Shown one piece after another: positions 8,110 to 15,908 of a DNA stretch of 64,000 nt. Location of the stretch: assembly GCA_036508135.1 (NCBI GenBank), contig DATCHW010000305.1, positions 119,944-183,943 of the forward strand, read 5' to 3'. Source of the DNA: DATCHW01 sp036508135. GTDB lineage: Bacteria; Bacteroidota; Ignavibacteria; Tepidaquicellales; Tepidaquicellaceae. The position numbers and the translations under genes were made by a program. The stretch's first letter is position 1; each line of letters starts with the position of its first letter. A model generated the notes under the pieces. That model was not told the DNA's origin. It saw only the letters and a list, made by a program, of their open reading frames with translations, and made no database searches.

Positions 8110-8868
8110 ATGTTATCAATAAAAGATTTAAAAGCAGGGATTGAAGGGAAAGAAATTTTAAATGGTATCAATCTGGAAGTGAAGCCGGGAGAGGTGCACG
8201 CAATAATGGGACCGAACGGTTCAGGTAAAAGTACCCTTGCAAGCGTGCTTGCCGGGAAGGAAAACTTTGAAGTGAGAAGCGGAGAAGTTTTATTCGAAGG
8301 AAAAAATCTTCTGGAACTTTCACCTGAAGACAGGGCGAGGGAAGGTATTTTTCTTGCATTCCAGTATCCGGTGGAGATACCCGGTGTATCGAACACAAAT
8401 TTTATGAAAACCGCAGTAAATGAAGTGAGAAAGTACAAAGGACTTGAGCCGCTTAGTTCGGTTGATTTCCTTAAACTTCTGAAAGAGAAAGCCGCACTCG
8501 TCGGGATGGATAAAACAATGACAAGCAGGTATGTAAATGTTGGTTTCTCGGGCGGCGAAAAGAAGAGAAATGAAATATTCCAGTTAGCAATGCTGAATCC
8601 GAAACTTTCCATACTTGATGAAACAGATTCCGGACTTGATATTGATGCATTGAAAATTGTTGCTGAAGGTGTGAACAAATTGAAAACAAAAGACAATGCC
8701 TTTATCGTCATAACGCACTATCAGAGACTTCTGGATTATATTATCCCTGATTTCGTGCACGTATTGAACGAGGGAAAAATAGTATTATCGGGCGGGAAAG
8801 AGCTGGCACTCGAACTTGAAGAAAAAGGATACGACTGGCTGAAAAACGGAGAAAGAATTAATAATTAG
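8110..8868 (+). CDS. sufC: Fe-S assembly ATPase SufC
   Basis: The 252-residue ABC-type ATPase of the SufBC2D complex. Walker A is GPNGSGKST (about residue 35), the Q-loop lies in FLAFQYPVEIPGVSNTNF (a SufC hallmark), the ABC signature is FSGGEKKRNEI and Walker B with the SufC-specific ending is SILDETDSGLDIDA. A His switch lies in ITHYQRLLDYI. The gap from sufB is 185 bases and is filled with 'agtaagtgaataagtg' simple repeats, so the operon may have an internal promoter or simply tolerate repeat insertions. The high-identity motifs leave little doubt. Confidence 0.97.
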   Translation: MLSIKDLKAGIEGKEILNGINLEVKPGEVHAIMGPNGSGKSTLASVLAGKENFEVRSGEVLFEGKNLLELSPEDRAREGIFLAFQYPVEIPGVSNTNFMKTAVNEVRKYKGLEPLSSVDFLKLLKEKAALVGMDKTMTSRYVNVGFSGGEKKRNEIFQLAMLNPKLSILDETDSGLDIDALKIVAEGVNKLKTKDNAFIVITHYQRLLDYIIPDFVHVLNEGKIVLSGGKELALELEEKGYDWLKNGERINN

Positions 8869-9031
8869 TAATTAATAATTAATAGCAGAAGTTATATAGA
8901 AATTAACCCGTTTTGTCATTCTGAATTTATTTCAGAATCTCATTTATTAGTGGTTAGAACAGACCCTGAAACGAGTTCAGGGTGACAAGGTAAATTTATA
9001 AAAATAATTAACATCAATACAAGGAAAAAAT
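8869..9031. repeat. Repeat spacer between sufC and sufD
   Basis: Begins with an AT-rich 'aattagtaattaataatta' block and continues with two small hairpins, tcattctgaatttatttcag (about 8915-8936) and accctgaaacgagttcaggg (8965-8984). The second resembles the gagatccc..gggatgaca repeat seen at 15665-15692. Confidence 0.55.
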
Positions 9032-10369
9032 ATGACACAAGGTTTTGATTTAAAAGATAAAGTAATAAAATATTTCACGGAGTTTGAAAATTCTTTAAAT
9101 GGATTTGCCAAAGATGTGAATGGAGATACTACGAAGATACACTCAATAAGAATTGATGCAATCAAAAGGTTTGAAAAGATTGGATTTCCGGAATTCAAAA
9201 CCGAAGAGTGGAAATACACAAATATTAGACCAATAACGGGAAAAGATTTCACACTCGCTCCTGAGGCATCTGCGTTAACTTCAGAAAACGTAAAAAAGTT
9301 TATAATCCCGGGGCTCAAAGCAAATATTCTTGTGTTCATAAACGGAAAATACTCGGAGAAATTTTCTAAGATAATATCCAAAGACAAAGATGTTTTTATC
9401 GGAAGTCTGAAATCAGGATTAATTCAGCACAAAAATATCATTGAAGAACACTTTTCGAAATATGCAGTTTATAATAATGACGGGTTCACAGCCCTGAACA
9501 CGGCATATGCAATAGACGGGGCGTTCGTATATGTGCCGAAAGGTATAGTAGTTACAGAGCCCGTGCATCTGATATTTATTTCGGATAATAATTCTTCCGA
9601 TGTACTTTCACAGCCGAGAAATTTAATTATCTGCAGTGAAAGTTCAGAATTAAATATATTAGAAACATATCATTCATTAAACAGCAATTACAGTTTTACG
9701 AATGTAGTAACCGAAGTTTATTCGGGCATTAATTCCCGAATCGAGCATTATAAGATACAGGATGAAAATGATAAAAGTTTTAATGTAAATACAACGCAGG
9801 TACGGCAGGAAAAGGACAGTTATTATAATTCGCTTACCATCACGTGGGGCGGAAGTATTGTAAGAAATAACCTTAACTCAGCATTATCCGGAAAAAACGG
9901 AGAATGCCATTTTCTTGGATTATATCTTTCGAAAAATATTGAATTATTCGATAATCATACATTAGTGGACCACGCCGTTCCGAATTGCTTCAGCAATGAA
10001 CTATATAAAGGAATACTCGATGACAATTCAAGCGGAGTATTCAACGGTAAAATTATGGTGAGAAAAGATGCACAAAAAACGAATGCATATCAATCGAATA
10101 AGAATATAATTCTTTCAAAAAAAGCTTCGATTAATTCGAAACCCCAGCTTGAGATTTTTGCAGATGACGTTAAGTGCAGCCACGGTGCCACTACAGGGCA
10201 ATTGAATCCTGAAGAGCTATTCTATCTGATGTCTAGAGGGATAGGGAAAAAAGAGGCGGAAAATATGCTGCTCATTGCTTTTGCAAATGATGTAATTGAA
10301 AATATAAAGATAGAACCACTGAAAGAAATGCTGTTTGATACATTGGTTGAGAAATTGAAGAAAGATTGA
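9032..10369 (+). CDS. sufD: Fe-S cluster assembly protein SufD
   Basis: The 445-residue SufB paralogue that forms the SufBC2D scaffold heterodimer. The N-terminal helical part contains FPEFKTEEWKYTNIRPI, typical of SufD. The beta-helix part carries FVYVPKGIVVTEPVHLIFI and LSGKNGECHFLGLYLSKNIE, and the C-terminus has the conserved His in CSHGATTGQLNPEELFYLMS and ARGI-like SRGIGKKEAENMLLIAFAND. That histidine is needed for cluster assembly in the family. It lacks the SufB cysteine set, as expected. It lies 163 bases after sufC in the same operon. Confidence 0.95.
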   Translation: MTQGFDLKDKVIKYFTEFENSLNGFAKDVNGDTTKIHSIRIDAIKRFEKIGFPEFKTEEWKYTNIRPITGKDFTLAPEASALTSENVKKFIIPGLKANILVFINGKYSEKFSKIISKDKDVFIGSLKSGLIQHKNIIEEHFSKYAVYNNDGFTALNTAYAIDGAFVYVPKGIVVTEPVHLIFISDNNSSDVLSQPRNLIICSESSELNILETYHSLNSNYSFTNVVTEVYSGINSRIEHYKIQDENDKSFNVNTTQVRQEKDSYYNSLTITWGGSIVRNNLNSALSGKNGECHFLGLYLSKNIELFDNHTLVDHAVPNCFSNELYKGILDDNSSGVFNGKIMVRKDAQKTNAYQSNKNIILSKKASINSKPQLEIFADDVKCSHGATTGQLNPEELFYLMSRGIGKKEAENMLLIAFANDVIENIKIEPLKEMLFDTLVEKLKKD

Positions 10370-10378
10370 ATTTATGTA

Positions 10379-10523
10379 TGTTCCCAAAGGAGAGACTGTG
10401 TGAATACTGTCATCCTGAGGAACGAAGTGACCGAAGGATCTCATTTCCATTCTGTTTCTGGGATTCTTCGCTGCGCTCAGAATGACAAATTGTGATTCTC
10501 ACTCTGTCTCAGGGCTTTTGGAA
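10379..10523. repeat. Composite dispersed repeat (about 145 bp), copy 1
   Basis: The sequence between sufD and sufS is a large imperfect palindrome. The outer arms begin ttcccaaa... and end ...cttttggaa. Nested inside are 'tcatcctgaggaacgaagtg' and 'gattcttcgctgcgctcaga'. A second copy with the same outer and inner parts lies at 18675-18823. Its location inside an operon shows that it is tolerated in transcripts; it could also modulate downstream sufS expression. Confidence 0.65.
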
Positions 10524-10585
10524 TGAATTGAACAAAAATTTAAAAATGCAGTAAAAGATATTTTATAAACTAAATATATACAAAA

Positions 10586-11806
10586 GTGACTTTCGATGTA
10601 AATAAAATACGCAATGATTTTCCGATACTGAAACAAAAAATCAACGGAAAGCCGCTTGTATATTTCGATAATGCAGCCACTTCACAGAAGCCGCAGATAG
10701 TGATCGACACACTGAGAAAATACTATGAAGAGTATAACAGCAATATTCACAGGGGAGTACACTTCCTTAGTGCCAAAGCAACTGATAGATATGAGGCAGC
10801 GCGAAACCGTATTAAAGAATTCATTAATGCAGACAAATCAGGTGAAATAATTTTCACAAAAGGAACAACAGAAGCGATAAATTTAGTAGCAAGTTCTTAT
10901 GGTGAGAAATTTCTGAAAGAAGGTGATGAGGTGATAATTTCAGAAATGGAGCATCACTCAAATATTGTCCCCTGGCAGTTACTTCGCGATAAAAAGAAAA
11001 TAGTTCTAAAAATTATTCCGGTAAGTGACAGCGGGGAGATAATATTCGAGGAATTTGAGAAACTGATTTCAAAGAAAACAAAGTTTGTATCCATCGTTCA
11101 TATTTCCAATTCCCTTGGAACAATTAATCCTGTCCAGGAAATGATTAAGGTTGCTCACAAACACAAAATACCCGTGCTGGTGGACGGAGCGCAGTCAGTG
11201 CCTCACAGCCAGATAGATGTGCGGTATCTCGATTGTGATTTCTTTGCATTCTCGGGGCATAAAGTATTTGGTCCTACCGGAATCGGGGTTCTTTACGGTA
11301 AAAAAGAATTTCTTGAGAAAATGCCGCCGTATCAGGGTGGCGGCGATATGATAAAGAATGTAACTTTTGAGAAGACGACTTATAATGACCTGCCTTACAA
11401 ATTTGAAGCAGGGACTCCTAATGTTGCAGGTGTAATTGGTATGGGAGCGGCAATTGACTATATTAATTTTGTCGGAATGGGAAATATTTCTGCTTACGAA
11501 AAAGAATTACTGAAATACGCAACAGAAAAACTTACACAGATCCCGGAATTAAGAATAATCGGAACGGCAAAGCGGAAAGCAAGTGTGATTTCTTTTCTGG
11601 TGGGGAATATACATCCTTATGATGCCGGAATAATACTCGACCAGCTTGGGGTTGCTGTCAGGACGGGTGTACATTGCACACAGCCGATTATCGACCGGTT
11701 TAAAATACCCGGGACGGTGAGGGCATCATTCAGCTTCTATAACACAAAAGAAGAAATTGATATTCTGGAGTATGGCATTAAAAAGGTAATTAAAATGTTA
11801 AAATAA
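10586..11806 (+). CDS. sufS: Cysteine desulfurase SufS
   Basis: A PLP enzyme of 406 residues that takes sulfur from cysteine for cluster assembly. It starts with GTG at 10586; the next in-frame ATG would lose conserved N-terminal sequence (DFPILKQKINGKPLVYFDNA). Seen are FTKGTTEAINLVA, SEMEHHSNIVPWQ, DGAQSVPHSQIDV, the PLP lysine in FFAFSGHKVFGPTGIG, and the active-site Cys364 in RTGVHCTQPI followed by group II-type spacing. The length and HxSN motifs are those of SufS rather than IscS. Seven bases separate it from sufE, its usual sulfur-accepting partner. Confidence 0.97.
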   Translation: MTFDVNKIRNDFPILKQKINGKPLVYFDNAATSQKPQIVIDTLRKYYEEYNSNIHRGVHFLSAKATDRYEAARNRIKEFINADKSGEIIFTKGTTEAINLVASSYGEKFLKEGDEVIISEMEHHSNIVPWQLLRDKKKIVLKIIPVSDSGEIIFEEFEKLISKKTKFVSIVHISNSLGTINPVQEMIKVAHKHKIPVLVDGAQSVPHSQIDVRYLDCDFFAFSGHKVFGPTGIGVLYGKKEFLEKMPPYQGGGDMIKNVTFEKTTYNDLPYKFEAGTPNVAGVIGMGAAIDYINFVGMGNISAYEKELLKYATEKLTQIPELRIIGTAKRKASVISFLVGNIHPYDAGIILDQLGVAVRTGVHCTQPIIDRFKIPGTVRASFSFYNTKEEIDILEYGIKKVIKMLK

Positions 11807-11813
11807 ATATAGT

Positions 11814-12242
11814 ATGGAAAATTTTACTATTCAGGAAATTGAGGATGAGATAGTAAGTGAGTTTGAAATGTTCACTGACTGGTCAGATAAGTACGAATAT
11901 ATAATTGAACTTGGTAAAAAATTGCCATTGATAGATGAGAAATATAAAACGGAAGTAAATAAAGTTCAGGGATGCCAGTCGCAGGTGTGGCTTCACTCGG
12001 ATTTAGAAAACGGAAGACTGATATTCAGTGCGGACAGCGATGCGATTATAACAAAAGGATTGATAGGACTATTAATAAGGGTATTGTCGAATCAAAAGCC
12101 CGCAGATGTAGCAAATGCTAAACTTGATTTCATAGAAAAAATAGGAATGAAGGAGCATCTTTCATCAACAAGGGCAAACGGACTCGTTTCTATGATTAAC
12201 CATATGAGACGCATTGCGCAAAAAGAAGCAAATAAAAATTAG
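11814..12242 (+). CDS. sufE: Sulfur acceptor SufE
   Basis: A 142-residue protein that takes persulfide sulfur from SufS and passes it to SufB. The conserved sulfur-carrying cysteine is Cys54 in KVQGCQSQVW, followed by the family pattern FSADSDAIITKGLIGLL and GMKEHLSSTRANGLVSMI. Length and order match SufE rather than zinc-dependent SufU. It is immediately downstream of sufS and 19 bases before sufT, so the three are almost surely one transcript. Confidence 0.96.
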   Translation: MENFTIQEIEDEIVSEFEMFTDWSDKYEYIIELGKKLPLIDEKYKTEVNKVQGCQSQVWLHSDLENGRLIFSADSDAIITKGLIGLLIRVLSNQKPADVANAKLDFIEKIGMKEHLSSTRANGLVSMINHMRRIAQKEANKN

Positions 12243-12261
12243 CATCGGAATCACATAAAAA

Positions 12262-12624
12262 ATGGAAGAGACAAAAAAATCAGAAGCACAAAAGGATAAC
12301 ACCGTGCAGGCTCATAGCACAGAAGAGATAAAAGAGGAAGTAATGAAAGTTTTACGTACCTGCTACGACCCGGAGATACCTGTTAACATAGTGGATTTAG
12401 GGTTGATTTATGATATTAAAATCGCAACTAACGGCGATGTGTTTGTAGTGATGACGCTCACTTCTCCTGCCTGCCCTGTTGCAGGGATACTTCCGCCTGA
12501 AGTTCAGCAAAAATTAAAAGACCGTCCTATGATTCACGATGCAAGAGTAGAAATCACTTTTGACCCGCCCTGGTCTCCCGACCGAATGTCCGAAGAAGCA
12601 AAACTCGAACTGGGATTCCTGTAA
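12262..12624 (+). CDS. sufT: SufT / MIP18-family (DUF59) Fe-S assembly protein
   Basis: A 120-residue DUF59 protein. The family motif CYDPEIPVNIVDLGLIYDI is present, as is the conserved Cys in LTSPACPVAGILP. SufT-type proteins act as auxiliary factors in maturation or delivery of iron-sulfur clusters. The N-terminal 30 residues (KKSEAQKDNTVQAHSTEEI) are low-complexity and probably flexible. It is the last gene of the suf operon; a 50-base palindrome 48 bases downstream may end the transcript. Confidence 0.93.
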   Translation: MEETKKSEAQKDNTVQAHSTEEIKEEVMKVLRTCYDPEIPVNIVDLGLIYDIKIATNGDVFVVMTLTSPACPVAGILPPEVQQKLKDRPMIHDARVEITFDPPWSPDRMSEEAKLELGFL

Positions 12625-12671
12625 TACTCATAAGATAAATATCATCATTACAGTTTGTTATTCATTCTAAA

Positions 12672-12721
12672 ACTCATCGGATGAATTACCAACGTTACTG
12701 CTTGTTATTCATCCGATGAGT
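12672..12721. repeat. 50-bp palindromic repeat (ACTCATCGGATGAAT arms), copy 1
   Basis: Exact 15-base inverted arms actcatcggatgaat / attcatccgatgagt around a 20-base core (taccaacgttactgcttgtt). It lies between the convergent sufT and dehydratase genes and could end transcription in both directions. Further copies: 15760-15809, 56994-57043 and a worn copy at 18622-18670. Confidence 0.85.
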
Positions 12722-12730
12722 ATTTGAAAT

Positions 12731-13036
12731 TCATAACATCGTATCTATTTCTTTAGCAATATTTATATCTTTCTCCGTAATGCCACCGGCTGTATGTGTT
12801 GAGAATGAGACTTTTACTTCTGCATATTTCAATGTAAGATAATCAGGATGATGATCATGCTGCTGGCATAATCCGCAAATACCGCTGACGAGAGCCATAG
12901 TCTGAGGAAAATTTTTTGTTTTAAATATCTTTACAATTGACTTATCTACTACTTTCCATCCTTTTTTCTGAATTATCTTCAGTGTTTGGTTTGTCGTTGA
13001 AATTTTTTGTACTTCTTTTTTTATTTTGCTTTTCAT
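12731..13036 (-). CDS. Pterin-4a-carbinolamine dehydratase
   Basis: A 101-residue PCD/DCoH-family enzyme that dehydrates 4a-hydroxytetrahydropterin. The catalytic signature is present: HDHHPDYLTLKY, then the second histidine in STHTAGGITEKDINIAKEID, giving the usual H-x-H-P ... Y ... H ... D arrangement. The N-terminus is rich in Lys. No aromatic amino acid hydroxylase is nearby, so its role here may be general pterin recycling or molybdopterin/folate-related. It is monocistronic, convergent with the suf operon. Confidence 0.92.
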   Translation of the reverse strand: MKSKIKKEVQKISTTNQTLKIIQKKGWKVVDKSIVKIFKTKNFPQTMALVSGICGLCQQHDHHPDYLTLKYAEVKVSFSTHTAGGITEKDINIAKEIDTML

Positions 13037-13169
13037 AGAACTTAAACTCTATTTCGGTTTTTTGTTTAATTAGTGATGTAAAATATTTTTTATTCTGCAT
13101 TTCGTTATGATTTGTTTTATGAAACGCATTTTTAACTTAAAAAGTTTAAAGTTTTCATTCCCCGCGGTA

Positions 13170-13201
13170 TAAAAAAAGACAAGGGGCTAAAACCTCTTGT
13201 C
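13170..13201 (-). terminator. Rho-independent terminator after isocitrate dehydrogenase 2
   Basis: On the minus strand, stem gacaagagg / ccccttgtc (one mismatch, loop ttttag) is followed by a run of T (tcttttttta). It lies about 90 bases past the stop of the gene at 13292-14746. Confidence 0.72.
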
Positions 13202-13221
13202 AAATTACTCTTTTATAATTA

Positions 13222-13280
13222 CTAATTATCGAAGCGTAGCGTAGATCCCGATGAACCTGTGAATCGGGACTCATTATTAA
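13222..13280 (-). repeat. Dispersed 'TCCCGAT...ATCGGGA' repeat, copy 2 (reverse)
   Basis: Reverse-complement copy of the element at 4283 and 15514: tcccgattcacaggttcatc, then gggatctacgctacgcttcg and a flank of 'ataattagtaatta'. The AT-rich 'attagtaatta' flank is common to copies 2 and 3. Confidence 0.65.
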
Positions 13281-13291
13281 TTGCTAATTGC

Positions 13292-14746
<1,455 letters not shown>

Positions 14747-14833
14747 AAATTTTTCTCTTAAATGATTAATGTTAAATTTACTGAAAATACAAAATCTATT
14801 CGTTATTTTAAACAAATTATTATTAATAACAAA

Positions 14834-15520
14834 ATGGTCATAACCTTCGAGAAAAATTTAAGAGAAAAAGCAAATGAACTTAAAGAAAATTTAAGAAAAG
14901 AGAATATAAACGCGGCACTTAATGAAGATAGCTGGGAGGAATACTGCGTATCAATGAACATCAAACATGCAGGCATTGATATAGGCGATGTGAAAATATA
15001 TTACAGTCCGAATAAAAAAACATATAAATACATAAACCTGATAAAAGATAAAAACTTTAAAGAAATAATAAAAAATATTCAGAACAGTTCGGATATTAAG
15101 GATGTATATACCAATAAAGGATACGAGATTGATGTTGACGGCTCTTATCAGAAAGGCAGGACAGCATACGGAGCAATTATCAGGAAAAACGGAAAAGTAA
15201 TAAAAAAATTATCAGGAGAAGTTACTGAAAATGAAACAGACGGCTCAAGGCAGATTGCAGGGGAATTACGTGCTGTCGAAGAAACAGTGAACTGGTGCAA
15301 AGAAAATAAAATAAATGACATCACGATCTATTATGATTACGCGGGAATTGAAAACTGGGCAAGAGGGAGGTGGATGGCAAAAAAAAACATTACTAAGAAA
15401 TATGCTATGTTTATAAATAAAGCAGGAATGAAGATTAATTGGGTAAAGATAAAAAGCCACACGGGAGTATTCTGGAACGAAGAAGCAGATAAACTGGCAA
15501 ATAAAGCAATTAGTAATTAG
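14834..15520 (+). CDS. RNase H1-like ribonuclease with unfamiliar N-terminal domain
   Basis: The C-terminal about 140 residues form a type 1 RNase H that cuts RNA in RNA:DNA hybrids. The four catalytic acids are visible in EIDVDGSYQKG, ELRAVEETV, YYDYAGIENW and HTGVFWNEEADKLA. The N-terminal about 90 residues (starting MVITFEKNLREKANEL) are Lys/Glu-rich and lack the FYAV...GIYxxW hybrid-binding domain usual in long RNase H1 proteins; I do not recognise them. An earlier ATG at 14762 is possible but overlaps the divergent promoter region. The gene is divergent from the isocitrate dehydrogenase. Confidence 0.87.
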   Translation: MVITFEKNLREKANELKENLRKENINAALNEDSWEEYCVSMNIKHAGIDIGDVKIYYSPNKKTYKYINLIKDKNFKEIIKNIQNSSDIKDVYTNKGYEIDVDGSYQKGRTAYGAIIRKNGKVIKKLSGEVTENETDGSRQIAGELRAVEETVNWCKENKINDITIYYDYAGIENWARGRWMAKKNITKKYAMFINKAGMKINWVKIKSHTGVFWNEEADKLANKAISN

Positions 15521-15575
15521 TCCCGATTTGCAGGCTCATCGGGATCTACGCTATGCTTCGATAATTAGTAATTAA
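15514..15575 (+). repeat. Dispersed 'TCCCGAT...ATCGGGA' repeat, copy 3
   Basis: Begins within the last codons of the RNase H gene ('aattagt' plus tcccgatttgcaggctcatc) and continues gggatctacgctatgcttcg and 'ataattagtaattaataata'. It therefore supplies the stop codon region of that gene. Inverted arms are tcccgat / atcggga. Confidence 0.65.
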
Positions 15576-15610
15576 TAATAAAAATTACGCAAAAAATTGT
15601 AAACAGTCAG

Positions 15611-15700
15611 TTTTGTAATGCTGAACTTGGTTCAGCATCTAAGTTCTTTTCCGATGTTTCATACGAGATCCCGAAATAAATTCGGGATGACAAAATTTAG
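15611..15700. repeat. Dispersed 'GAGATCCCGAAATAAATTCGGGATGACA' repeat pair
   Basis: Two linked hairpins: atgctgaacttggttcagca (about 15617-15637) and a 28-base element at 15665-15692 with arms atcccgaa / ttcgggat and tail gaca. The second motif is the same one found in frame inside a T9SS gene at 58459-58492. Confidence 0.6.
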
Positions 15701-15759
15701 TTCTCGGATTCTTTTACTGTATAGTTAGGAGTTACCTCCTGACTTTTCTGCTTTACATT

Positions 15760-15809
15760 ACTCATCGGATGAATTACCAATATTACTGCTTGATATTCAT
15801 CCGATGAGT
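15760..15809. repeat. 50-bp palindromic repeat, copy 2
   Basis: Same 15-base arms as copy 1, core taccaatattactgcttgat. It lies 91 bases downstream of the T9SS gene at 15900-18548 (minus strand), in the same relative position as copy 3 after the T9SS gene at 54767-56920. Confidence 0.85.
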
Positions 15810-15884
15810 TCGTTGATGATTTTATTTAATTACCATTCCTCCATAAAGATCGGAGCCCGCCCAGGCGGATTTTCAAGATTTCTG

Positions 15885-15908
15885 ATTAAATGACTATCGT
15901 CATTTAAT
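15885..15908 (-). promoter_or_regulatory. Hairpin across the stop codon of a T9SS gene
   Basis: The stop codon of the gene at 15900-18548 sits in a perfect 10-base inverted repeat: attaaatgac gata gtcatttaat (minus strand). The same structure with one change spans the stop of the gene at 54767-56920 (56912-56935). It may form the 3' end structure of these mRNAs. Confidence 0.55.

Noticed and set aside
7983..8711. 242-codon minus-strand open frame opposite sufC
   Set aside because: Shadow of sufC; Walker and signature motifs are on the plus strand and the minus frame has Ser/Phe-rich shadow composition.
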